This document shows positions 1-7,034 of a stretch of 64,000 bases of DNA, piece after piece. The DNA comes from Streptomyces seoulensis (GTDB lineage: Bacteria; Actinomycetota; Actinomycetes; Streptomycetales; Streptomycetaceae). Below the pieces are notes generated by a model that saw nothing but the letters and a program-made list of their open reading frames with translations, searched no databases and had not been told where the DNA came from. The position numbers and the translations under genes were made by a program. Where the stretch lies: positions 1,674,001-1,738,000 of the forward strand of contig NZ_CP032229.1 of the NCBI RefSeq assembly GCF_004328625.1, given 5' to 3'. The number at the start of each line of letters is the position of its first letter. Position 1 is the first letter of the stretch.

Positions 1-2
1 CC

Positions 3-236
3 TCCGCGCTGGCGTCGGCGCTGACCAAGGTGTCCGGCGAGATCGCCCGTATCCCGACCAAGGATCTGCGCACCGCGCAGGCGTTCAACGCGTTCTACTT
101 CACCCCCGCCACCGGCAAGGAGCCGGGCATCGAGCGGATCTTCTCCACCCACCCTCCGCTGGAGCAGCGGCTCGCCCAGCTGGGCCGGATCTCCGCCGAG
201 CTGGGCGAGGCCGCCACCCCCGAGAAGACGGGCTGA
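3..236 (+). CDS. htpX: HtpX-type M48 zinc metalloprotease, C-terminal fragment
   Basis: Only the last 77 codons lie in the window; the gene is cut by the left edge. The residues around FYFTPA and IERIFSTHPPLEQRLAQL match the end of HtpX/M48 membrane proteases, where the THP-x-LEQR segment follows the core of the protease domain. HtpX proteases degrade misfolded membrane proteins in envelope stress. The HExxH zinc motif and membrane segments would be upstream and cannot be seen. The next gene starts 3 bases after the stop and is PspA-associated, which fits an envelope-stress operon. The family call is fairly secure from the C-terminal motif and the neighbour. Confidence 0.8.
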   Translation, partial: SALASALTKVSGEIARIPTKDLRTAQAFNAFYFTPATGKEPGIERIFSTHPPLEQRLAQLGRISAELGEAATPEKTG

Positions 237-239
237 CCA

Positions 240-836
240 TTGGGTCTGCTGGACATCCTGCTGGGGCGTACGAAGCCGGTGGCGCCCGATCTCGATCAGC
301 TCTTCGCGCTGCCCTCGGCGGCGATCACCCTCCAGGCGGCGGCCGGGTTCACCCCGACCGGCGCCGGGGCGGTGTGCTTCGCGACGGTGGAGGGCGCGGC
401 GTTCGAGCAGACGCACCAGGAGATACGGGCGCTGCTGGACGCCGACGCCGAGCGCGAGGGGCCTCCGGTCGCGCTGACCCAGGACGACTACGGGTACTCC
501 TGGCTCAGCTCCCGCCGCTCCCCCGAGCGGCTTCCCGAGCTGGTGAACGACCTGCACGCGGTGAACAGCTCGCTGGAGGCCAACGGCTTCGGCCCCCAGC
601 TGCTGTGCTCCCTCGCCGCCTTCCACCGGGCGGACCAGGACGACGACCGCCGGCTGGCGCTCGTGTACCTGTACAAGCGGGGCACCTTCTATCCGCTGTG
701 CACCCGCCCCGGCCACCAGCGCCGGGACAACGCCCTGGAGCTTCAGGTGGCGTCGGCGCTGGAGGGGGACCTGCGGATCGAGAAGGACACCGCCCGGTGG
801 TTCCCGCTGTGGGACGCGCCGGGGATGACGGACTGA
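240..836 (+). CDS. PspA-associated protein PspAB family
   Basis: This 198-residue protein starts at a TTG three bases after the htpX stop, so it is probably translated by coupling. It opens MGLLDILLGRTKP and has no signal peptide or membrane segment. Its mixed alpha/beta sequence matches, from memory, the family annotated as PspAB, which is found beside HtpX or PspA homologues in actinobacteria. The molecular function is unknown; a role in phage-shock or envelope-stress control is inferred from the neighbour only. The TTG start is supported by the short spacing, and no better in-frame start is seen. Confidence 0.75.
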   Translation: MGLLDILLGRTKPVAPDLDQLFALPSAAITLQAAAGFTPTGAGAVCFATVEGAAFEQTHQEIRALLDADAEREGPPVALTQDDYGYSWLSSRRSPERLPELVNDLHAVNSSLEANGFGPQLLCSLAAFHRADQDDDRRLALVYLYKRGTFYPLCTRPGHQRRDNALELQVASALEGDLRIEKDTARWFPLWDAPGMTD

Positions 837-865
837 GGCCGGGGATGACGGGCTGAGAGGGGCCC

Positions 866-1138
866 TCAGCGGCTCTTCTCCCGCTGCTGCCGCCGCGCCT
901 CGTGGGGACGCTCCCGGCGGTAGCGCCGCTCCCACCTGGCCTGCCGGTCACGGCGGTCGCGGTAGGCGCGGTACGTCTCCGGGGGCGGTCCCCCTCCGGG
1001 CGGCGGGGGTGGTGGTGGCGAGCCACGGCCGCCCCTGAGGTACAGACAGAGCAGGGCGACGGCGGCGAGCCAGTAGAGGTGGTCACCGATGCCGAGGACG
1101 GCCAGAGTGAGGGTGGCGGCGACGATGAGAACGCTCAT
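866..1138 (-). CDS. small membrane protein with proline run
   Basis: This 90-residue protein has a good ribosome site (AGGAGG, 7 bases before the ATG). The N-terminal half has one or two short hydrophobic stretches (residues about 2-16 and 22-34), followed by a Gly/Pro block with seven consecutive prolines. The tail is very basic (RDRRDRQARWERRYRRE) and should be cytoplasmic. I recognise no enzyme motif. It converges on the PspAB-like gene from the right, so it is not part of that operon. Function unknown. Confidence 0.6.
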   Translation of the reverse strand: MSVLIVAATLTLAVLGIGDHLYWLAAVALLCLYLRGGRGSPPPPPPPGGGPPPETYRAYRDRRDRQARWERRYRRERPHEARRQQREKSR

Positions 1139-1179
1139 GACGGAACCTCCTGGCGATTCAACGTACCGGCGCGGCTACT

Positions 1180-1952
1180 GTGCGTGCATCTCTTTTTCCG
1201 GCTCCGGTGACTGTGGGTGAACACCAGGGCACGGCTCAAGCGCCCTTCCCTGTCCATGAGTTCACTGTCGACTGCGACGGCGAGCGCCTGAGCGCGGTAC
1301 CGCGGGAGACCCCGGCGCAGGGCCCACCGCCGTACTGCTCCACGGCGCGGGCAACGGCAGCAAGGAACGCCTGCTGCCCCTGCTGCCGGCCTTCGCGGAG
1401 CGGGACCGCCACGCGCTCGCCTTCGACTTCTCCGGCCACGGCCGCAGCACGGGCCGCCTGTCCGAACTGAGCCTGCGCCGCCGCTTCGAGCAGGCGGTCG
1501 CGGTGATCGACGCCCACGCGGGAGCCGGCCCCCTCCTCCTGGTCGGCTTCAGCATGAGCGGCCAGACGGTGGCGGATCTGCTCCCGTACTACGGGCGCCG
1601 GGTGGCCTCCGTCGGCCTGTGCGCGCCGGGGGTGTTCGCGGCGGCGGCCTGGGGCGAGCCGTTCGGTGACGGTACGGGCGCCTTCACCAACATCCTGCGC
1701 ACACCGGGGAGTTGGCAGGACTCCCCCGCCCTGCCTGCCCTCCGCGACTTCGAGGGCAGGGCGGTCCTGGTGACACCGGGCACGGACACGGTCATCCCGG
1801 CTGAGGTGACGAAGGCGGTCGAGGCGGCGCTGTCCACGCGGGCCCGGTACTCCCGACTCGAACTTCCTTACGCTGAGCACAAGTTGGGGCTGTGGTTCCG
1901 CGATCACCCGGAGGACGGGCGCAGGCTCGTGGCCGAGCTGCTGTGGGGGTGA
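1180..1952 (+). pseudogene. alpha/beta hydrolase with an apparent frameshift
   Basis: Two reading frames together make one small alpha/beta hydrolase. Frame 1 (from GTG 1180, 1210 or 1216) gives the N-terminal strand with VHEFTVDCDGERLSAV. The rest is in frame 0, from about 1320 to the stop at 1952: it holds the oxyanion motif LLHGAGNGSKE, FDFSGHGRS, the nucleophile elbow GFSMSG (Ser catalytic), an acid-loop region TPGTDTVIP and a late His (EHKLG). Frame 0 is closed upstream by a TGA at 1257-1259. A one-base loss between about 1299 and 1325 explains the break. Either the gene is newly broken or there is a sequencing error in a CCCC/GGG run. Confidence 0.7.
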
Positions 1953-1954
1953 GT

Positions 1955-1981
1955 GCCGGGCGTCCCTCGGGGACGCCCGGC
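1955..1981. terminator. bidirectional hairpin terminator
   Basis: An 11-bp perfect inverted repeat (arms 1955-1965 and 1971-1981, 5-base loop) lies directly after the hydrolase stop. It sits between that gene and the convergent gene ending at 1990, so it can serve both strands. There is no U-tract, as is usual in Streptomyces. Confidence 0.75.
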
Positions 1982-1989
1982 CTGCGGGG

Positions 1990-2295
1990 TCAGTGCAGCA
2001 GGGCCCGGACCATGCGGCAGGTCGTGGTGGACGGCGGGTGGACGCCGAGACGGGCCGCCGTGTCGCGTATCGCCTCGTCGCGGGCCTGGGCCGGGAGGTA
2101 GACGCCCGAGTCGAGCAGGGCTATGGCGAGGCGCATGGCCTTCAGGCGCCGGTTGTGCGTCACGTACCACTCACGCGGCTGTCCGGCGGGCAGCGGGCGC
2201 TTCGCGGCGGGCGTGTACGGCGAGTCGAGCGGCACGGGCCGCCTGGCGGTGGACTGGGTCGGCGACGGCTTGTTCCTCAGAGCGGCAACGGACAC
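1990..2295 (-). CDS. hypothetical protein, about 100 residues
   Basis: The protein has a disordered Pro/Arg-rich N-terminal third (residues 1-40) and a helical C-terminal part with REWYVTHNRRLKAMRLAIALLDSG and an acidic ARDEAIRDTAARLG segment that could form a helix-turn-helix-like bundle. A GTG at 2295 is preferred because AGGAGG lies 6 bases upstream; the GTG at 2301 would be too close to it. No known domain is recognised. It is convergent with the broken hydrolase and separated from the next gene by a long promoter region. Confidence 0.55.
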   Translation of the reverse strand: MSVAALRNKPSPTQSTARRPVPLDSPYTPAAKRPLPAGQPREWYVTHNRRLKAMRLAIALLDSGVYLPAQARDEAIRDTAARLGVHPPSTTTCRMVRALLH

Positions 2296-2606
2296 AAACA
2301 CCCTCCTGTCGCGAGCGGAGCACCCACCGGAACCCCCCGGTGAATCCTCTCGAACACTGCCCCCATTCTACCGGCGCCCACTGACAACGGGGAGGGCGCG
2401 AAGAAGCGCTGAACCCGCTGGTGGGGAGGTGAACTGACGTACTGTCACACGAGTGACGCGAGGGGCGTCAGGAATTCGAACAGGCGTCGGCGGTTCAACT
2501 GCCGTATGACGTAGGTCACTTACCCGACGCGTGTCACCGTTGAGACACGGCGGCCGGGGCTCCCGTACATAGCGGCGTACGCTCCCCTACCCCCCTGGAG
2601 GCGCCG
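2296..2606. promoter_or_regulatory. divergent intergenic region with GTCAC palindromes
   Basis: The 311 bases between two divergent genes hold no credible coding sequence. Two inverted repeats are visible: GTCAC-ACGA-GTGAC at 2444-2457 and GTGTC-N8-GACAC at 2531-2548, with a further GGTCAC at about 2514. The repeated GTCAC/GTGAC half-site suggests a regulator of the secreted protein at 2607. No consensus -10 or -35 stands out. A ribosome site GGAGG at 2597-2601 serves the downstream ATG. Confidence 0.4.
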
Positions 2607-3335
2607 ATGTCGCGCAGTAGAAGTCTCGGCACCAAGAAGAAGATCGCGCTGCTCGTCAGCGCCGCGGCGGTGGCGGGCGGTGGGGCCTTCGCCCTGGCGG
2701 CCACCTCGAACGCGGCGCAGAGCCCGCAGGACGCCAAGACCCTGTCGTCCGCCGCGGACTCCACCACCTGCCAGGGGTTCGCCACCGCCCTCGGCAACAA
2801 CCAGAAGTTCATCGCGGACCAGAAGGCGAACCCGGACGCGCAGTCGTCGGCCCGGATCGCCAACCGCGAGGCGGTCATCGAGCAGATCAAGGTCCAGCAG
2901 AAGGCGGCAGGCTGCACCGTTGGGGAGTCGGCTCAGGACTCCCAGGCGGGCAACCAGCAGGGCGCCGGACAGCAGGGCGCGGGTCAGCAGGCCGGTGGCG
3001 GGCAGCAGGCCGGCGGGCAGCAGAGCGCGCCGCCCGCGCAGAGTGCCCCGCCCGCGCAGGGCAACGGCGGTGGCGCCGCCGCCTCCGGCCAGCAGGTCTG
3101 CAACGGCTCGACCGTCACGCTCTCCGGTGAGGGCGGCGCCCCGGCCGCGTCCAGCAACCAGTTCCCGATCGGGACCACGCTGAAGGTCACCAACCTGGAC
3201 AACAACAAGTCCACGACCGTCAAGGTCGCCTCGGTGTCCGGCAGTTGTGCCCTCCTCAACAACGCGGCCTTCGAGCAGGTCCGGGAGCCGGGCAAGTTCC
3301 TGATCCGCCGCGCCGTGATCGAGAAGGTGGGGTGA
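2607..3335 (+). CDS. secreted protein: helical Cys-bounded module, Gln/Gly linker, DPBB-like domain
   Basis: This 242-residue protein has a clear signal peptide (basic RSRSLGTKKK, hydrophobic core 13-32, Ala-rich cleavage near 34-38). Residues 55-103 form a helical segment bounded by Cys55 and Cys103. Residues 114-155 are a low-complexity NQQGAGQQ / PPAQ linker. The C-terminal 165-242 region reads like an RlpA/expansin-type double-psi beta-barrel: FPIGTTLKVTNLDNNKST, then AAFEQV, then an IEKV end. The Asp that RlpA-type lytic enzymes use is not evident; SGSCALLNN occupies that region with Cys165 and Cys213 nearby. A binding rather than a lytic role in the wall is inferred. The start has GGAGG 5 bases upstream. 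Confidence 0.7.
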   Translation: MSRSRSLGTKKKIALLVSAAAVAGGGAFALAATSNAAQSPQDAKTLSSAADSTTCQGFATALGNNQKFIADQKANPDAQSSARIANREAVIEQIKVQQKAAGCTVGESAQDSQAGNQQGAGQQGAGQQAGGGQQAGGQQSAPPAQSAPPAQGNGGGAAASGQQVCNGSTVTLSGEGGAPAASSNQFPIGTTLKVTNLDNNKSTTVKVASVSGSCALLNNAAFEQVREPGKFLIRRAVIEKVG

Positions 3336-3369
3336 GGCGCCACGAGGTGAACGGAAACCGGTGAGACGA

Positions 3370-3403
3370 CGGCCCGGACCGACCTGACGTCGGCTCCGGG
3401 CCG
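3370..3403 (+). terminator. hairpin terminator after the secreted-protein gene
   Basis: Nine-base outer arms (3370-3378 and 3395-3403) enclose a second five-base pairing (3379-3383 with 3389-3393) around a short loop with one bulge. It lies 34 bases after the stop and before the glnII promoter, so it probably ends transcription of the secreted protein. Confidence 0.65.
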
Positions 3404-3560
3404 CTCCCCGGTCTCCGGCACCCCGCGCACCCCGCGCCGACGGGCGGGGCCCGGGACTCGCCGCCTTGCGCGCCCACCCGCGCAGGAGGAACAGGCGGCG
3501 CCCCCGGGCCCCGCCTCCGTCATGCCAGGGCCATGGTGAGTCCCCACACAGAACTCCCGG
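3404..3560. other. non-coding upstream part of the glnII region
   Basis: With the flanking sites this makes 361 bases without a gene between 3335 and 3697. Apart from the terminator at 3370-3403 and the GlnR operator at 3561-3598 I see no coding potential and no structured RNA that I can name. Confidence 0.5.
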
Positions 3561-3598
3561 GTAACACGGGGTTCACACACGGGCAATGATCGGGAAAT
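3561..3598 (+). promoter_or_regulatory. GlnR operator upstream of glnII
   Basis: Four five-base half-sites are separated by exactly six bases: GTAAC (3561-3565), TTCAC (3572-3576), GCAAT (3583-3587) and GAAAT (3594-3598). This is the a1-b1-a2-b2 arrangement of the actinobacterial GlnR box (GTNAC-N6-GAAAC repeated). It lies 99 bases before the glnII start. GlnR is the known nitrogen regulator of glnII in Streptomyces; binding here is inferred from the pattern. Confidence 0.85.
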
Positions 3599-3696
3599 CG
3601 GCTGTTGGCACGCTGCGGGACATATCGACGCGGTGTCCGTGCCGCGGCGTCGCGGCATCTCGTCTGCGTCCGAACCACCCCGAAGGATGTGTCCCC

Positions 3697-4728
3697 GTGA
3701 CCTTCAAGGCCGAGTACATCTGGATCGACGGCACCCAGCCGACGGCCAAGCTCCGTTCCAAGACGAAGATCATCACGGGTGCCCCGGCCGGTCTCGACGC
3801 GCTGCCGATCTGGGGCTTCGACGGCTCCTCCACCAACCAGGCCGAGGGCCACGCCTCCGACCGCGTGCTGCGGCCGGTCTTCACGTGCCCGGACCCGATC
3901 CGCGGCGGCGACGACATCCTGGTGCTGTGCGAGGTCCTCGACATCGACATGACGCCGCACGTCTCCAACACCCGTGCCGCGCTCGCCGAGACCGAGGAGC
4001 GCTTCGGCGCCCAGGAGCCGATCTTCGGCATCGAGCAGGAGTACACCTTCTTCGACGGCACCCGCCCACTCGGCTTCCCGGAGAACGGCTTCCCGGCCCC
4101 CCAGGGCGGCTACTACTGCGGTGTCGGCGCCGACGAGATCTTCGGCCGTGACGTCGTCGAGGCCCACCTGGACAACTGCCTCAAGGCCGGTCTCGGCATC
4201 TCCGGCATCAACGCCGAGGTCATGCCCGGACAGTGGGAGTTCCAGGTCGGCCCGCTCGCCCCGCTTGAGGTCTCCGACCAGCTCTGGGTGGCCCGCTGGC
4301 TGCTGTACCGCACCGCCGAGGACTTCGGCGTCTCCGCCACCCTCGACCCCAAGCCGGTCAAGGGCGACTGGAACGGCGCGGGCGCGCACACCAACTTCTC
4401 CACCAAGGCCATGCGCGAGGGCTACGAGGCGATCATCACCGCCTGCGAGTCCCTCGGCGAGGGCTCCAAGCCGCTGGACCACGTCAAGAACTACGGCGCC
4501 GGCATCGACGACCGCCTCACCGGTCTGCACGAGACCGCCCCGTGGAACGAGTACAGCTACGGCGTCTCCGACCGCGGTGCCTCGGTCCGCATCCCGTGGC
4601 AGGTCGAGAAGGACGGCAAGGGCTACATCGAGGACCGCCGTCCCAACGCCAACGTCGACCCGTACGTGGTGACCCGTCTGCTGGTGGACACCTGCTGCGC
4701 CGCGCTGGAGAAGGCCGGCCAGGTCTGA
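3697..4728 (+). CDS. glnII: glutamine synthetase type II (GSII)
   Basis: This is the eukaryotic-like, heat-labile glutamine synthetase of Streptomyces, which condenses ammonia and glutamate with ATP. The 343-residue length is normal for the family. Visible motifs include IWGFDGSSTNQAEG (substrate loop), IFGIEQEYTFF (metal-binding Glu), NAEVMPGQWEFQVGP, KGDWNGAGAHTNFSTKAMR and SVRIPWQVEKDGKGYIEDRR (nucleotide/phosphate Arg). GSII lacks the adenylylation loop, so GlnE should not act on it. The GTG at 3697 is chosen because GAAGGA lies upstream and MTFKAEYIWIDGT is the usual GSII N-terminus; the open frame runs on upstream but without family similarity. A GlnR operator sits upstream and a strong hairpin follows. 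Confidence 0.97.
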   Translation: MTFKAEYIWIDGTQPTAKLRSKTKIITGAPAGLDALPIWGFDGSSTNQAEGHASDRVLRPVFTCPDPIRGGDDILVLCEVLDIDMTPHVSNTRAALAETEERFGAQEPIFGIEQEYTFFDGTRPLGFPENGFPAPQGGYYCGVGADEIFGRDVVEAHLDNCLKAGLGISGINAEVMPGQWEFQVGPLAPLEVSDQLWVARWLLYRTAEDFGVSATLDPKPVKGDWNGAGAHTNFSTKAMREGYEAIITACESLGEGSKPLDHVKNYGAGIDDRLTGLHETAPWNEYSYGVSDRGASVRIPWQVEKDGKGYIEDRRPNANVDPYVVTRLLVDTCCAALEKAGQV

Positions 4729-4741
4729 TCCCACATCGTGA

Positions 4742-4775
4742 GAAGGGGCGCCCGCCTGCCGGTGGGCGCCCCTTC
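4742..4775 (+). terminator. glnII terminator
   Basis: Twelve-base perfect arms (4742-4753 and 4764-4775) with a 10-base loop that can pair further internally. It begins 14 bases after the glnII stop. Confidence 0.85.
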
Positions 4776-5192
4776 GGCGTACCGCCCACCGGCAGCGGGT
4801 TTCGGCCAAGAAGGCGTCAAGGAGGCGTCCAAGGGGTGAGAGAAGGCTCCTCGGCGGCGCCCGCGTCTGCTTCAATGGGGCGCATGGTCGGCTTCCAGAA
4901 CTTCGTCGCTACGGGTCGTGAGGACCTGGAGCCGTTCTGGCCTTCCCGTCAGCATGACGACTTCGACCGAGTGTGTTGCCGCGCGGCCATCGCGCGAGCC
5001 CTCTGAGCACCGTAGATCCCTGAGCGCCGGACATCACCGGCCCCACGGACCATCCGGCCTCCGGCCAGCGCGTCACGACGAACGTCCCCCAGGTGTGCGC
5101 CCGACCACGAGTCTCGACCGTGAGTCCCCGACCGTGAGTCAGGGCCGCCGCCTCGCCCGACGACACTCCTCGCGCGAAAGAGCTGACCTCTC
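4776..5192. other. long gap; possible 40-residue peptide ORF at 4884-5006
   Basis: No convincing gene lies between the glnII terminator and 5193. One short frame, ATG 4884 to the stop at 5006, would encode a 40-residue peptide ending SRQHDDFDRVCCRAAIARAL. The block from SRQHDD loosely resembles the RRHIDL-x-RVxSAxC pattern of actinobacterial leader peptides. It has no good ribosome site and no transporter follows, so this is weak. The rest is GC-rich with no repeat that I can identify. Confidence 0.2.
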
Positions 5193-5807
5193 ATGGCGAC
5201 CCACCGTCCTCAGTCCACCGCCACCACCCTCACCGACCGCCCCGCCGCCCCGGCCGCGGGCCCCCGGCACCGGCTGCGCGCCGTCGACCGGGACGAGGAG
5301 TGGCATCTGCCCTCCCCCGCCGTCCCGGAGGCGGTCGCGGCGACCGTGGCGGACCTGCTGCCGCCCGGCGCCACCTGGCTGCCCGCCCCGCCGCACACCC
5401 TGCCCGACCTCCCCGGCCGCCCGCCGATGGTCGGCTATCTGGTCCTGGTCCCCGCCGACCAGCGGCCGCCCTTCGCCCCGGTGGCCGTCCCCGCCCCGGC
5501 CGGCCCCGCCCCCGAGCCGGTGGTACGGATCGACGCCGTACGCCGGATCGCCCATGTCGACAGCCGCGAACTCGACCTGACCTACCTGGAGTTCGAGCTG
5601 CTCGCCCATCTGGTGGCGCACCCGCACCGGGTGCACACCCGCGACCAGCTGGTGACCACGGTGTGGGGATACGGCCATGTCGGCGACGGCCGTACCGTCG
5701 ACGTGCACATCGCCCGGCTGCGCCGGAAGCTCGGCGCCCAGTACCGGCACGCCATCCAGACCGTGCGCCGGGTCGGCTACAAGTACACGCCGCCCACAAC
5801 CGGTTGA
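5193..5807 (+). CDS. orphan winged-helix (OmpR/PhoB-type) transcriptional regulator
   Basis: This 204-residue protein carries an OmpR/PhoB C-terminal DNA-binding domain at residues about 110-200: RELDLTYLEFELLAHL, then HTRDQLVTTVWG, then the recognition helix DGRTVDVHIARLRRKL and the wing hairpin VRRVGYKY. There is no receiver domain with its phosphorylatable Asp. Instead the N-terminal 110 residues are Ala/Pro-rich and include a short EEWHLPSPAVPEAVAATVADLLPP segment. It is probably a single-component regulator. It stands alone, with glnII far upstream and an epimerase gene 61 bases downstream. The family is secure; the signal and targets are unknown. Confidence 0.85.
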   Translation: MATHRPQSTATTLTDRPAAPAAGPRHRLRAVDRDEEWHLPSPAVPEAVAATVADLLPPGATWLPAPPHTLPDLPGRPPMVGYLVLVPADQRPPFAPVAVPAPAGPAPEPVVRIDAVRRIAHVDSRELDLTYLEFELLAHLVAHPHRVHTRDQLVTTVWGYGHVGDGRTVDVHIARLRRKLGAQYRHAIQTVRRVGYKYTPPTTG

Positions 5808-5868
5808 GCGGGTCCGCTCTGAGCGGACGTGGGTGCCGCCCGCGTCCGCCCGGGGCATGATCCCCGGC

Positions 5869-6897
5869 ATGAAGCTACTCGTGCTGGGCGGAACCGAGTT
5901 CGTGGGCCGGGCCGTGGTCGAGGCCGCGCTGGAGCGGGGCTGGGAGGTGACCGCGTTCAACCGCGGCAACCGCCAACCCCCGCCGGACGTAAGGTCGTTG
6001 CACGGTGACCGCACCTCCCCCGAGGGCCTGGCCGCGCTCACCGCCGACGGCACCCGCTGGGACGCCGTCGTGGACACCTGGACGGGCGCGCCGAAGACCG
6101 TGCTGGAGACGGCCCGCCTGCTGAAGGACCGCGCCGAGCGGTACGCCTACATATCCACCCGCTCCGTCTACACCTGGCCCTGGCCCACCCTGGGCGGCCT
6201 CGCCGAGGAGGGCCCCCTGGTGGAGGGCGCCGCCGACGCGGACGCCACCGACTACGCGGCCGACAAGCGAGGCGGCGAGCTGGCCGTCCTTACCACCTTC
6301 GGCCCCGACCGCGCCCTGCTGGTCCGGGCCGGCCTGATCCTCGGTCCGTACGAGAACGTCGGCCGCCTCCCCTACTGGCTGACCCGGATCGCACGAGGCG
6401 GCGAGGTGCTCGCGCCCGGTCCGCGCGAGATGCCGATCCAGTACGTCGACGCCCGTGACCTGGCCGAATGGCTGCTGGGCGCGCTGGACAAGGGGCTGAG
6501 CGGGCCGTTCGACCTGGCGAGCGCGCCGGGTCACTCCACGATGGGCGAGCTGCTGGAGCGGTGCCGGGAGGTCACCGGCTCGGCCGCCGAGCTGCGCTGG
6601 ACCGACCCGGAGACGATCCTCGCGGCCGGGATCGAGCCGTGGACCGAGCTGCCGCTCTGGACGCCTCCGGAAGGCGAGCTGTCCTGTGTGCACCGGGGGG
6701 ACGTGTCGCGGGCGCTGGCCACCGGGCTGCACTGCCGGCCGGTGGACGAGACGGTCGCCGACACCTGGCGCTGGCTGACCTCGATCGGCGGCCAGGCGCC
6801 CGAGCGGCCGGGCCGCCCGGCGCCGGGGGTGCCCGCCGACAAGGAGGTGGCGGCACTCAACGCCCGCCCCAACTCCCCCAGTTCAGACGGCATTTAA
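5869..6897 (+). CDS. NAD-dependent epimerase/dehydratase (extended SDR)
   Basis: The 342-residue protein opens [20 protein letters not shown], a Rossmann dinucleotide motif. A probable SDR catalytic segment follows ([12 protein letters not shown], then [13 protein letters not shown] with the YxxxK-like lysine), and a C-terminal substrate domain has [11 protein letters not shown]. This is the pattern of isoflavone-reductase-like or nucleotide-sugar epimerases that Streptomyces carry in many copies; the substrate cannot be named. An in-frame ATG at 5857 would add four residues; 5869 is chosen because the first beta strand normally starts at once. It is downstream of the orphan regulator and could be co-transcribed. 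Confidence 0.85.
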   Translation: MKLLVLGGTEFVGRAVVEAALERGWEVTAFNRGNRQPPPDVRSLHGDRTSPEGLAALTADGTRWDAVVDTWTGAPKTVLETARLLKDRAERYAYISTRSVYTWPWPTLGGLAEEGPLVEGAADADATDYAADKRGGELAVLTTFGPDRALLVRAGLILGPYENVGRLPYWLTRIARGGEVLAPGPREMPIQYVDARDLAEWLLGALDKGLSGPFDLASAPGHSTMGELLERCREVTGSAAELRWTDPETILAAGIEPWTELPLWTPPEGELSCVHRGDVSRALATGLHCRPVDETVADTWRWLTSIGGQAPERPGRPAPGVPADKEVAALNARPNSPSSDGI

Positions 6898-7034
6898 CGC
6901 GTCGAGCCCGGGTAGACCTGGGAAATATTTGTGAGACCGGTGAACACCTCTGGGGCGGCGTGCGTATGGAAGGGCGCCGCTTCACTCCTGTCGGGCGCCT
7001 CGAAGCTGCCCCGCAAGGAAGTCAGAGGAGTTCC

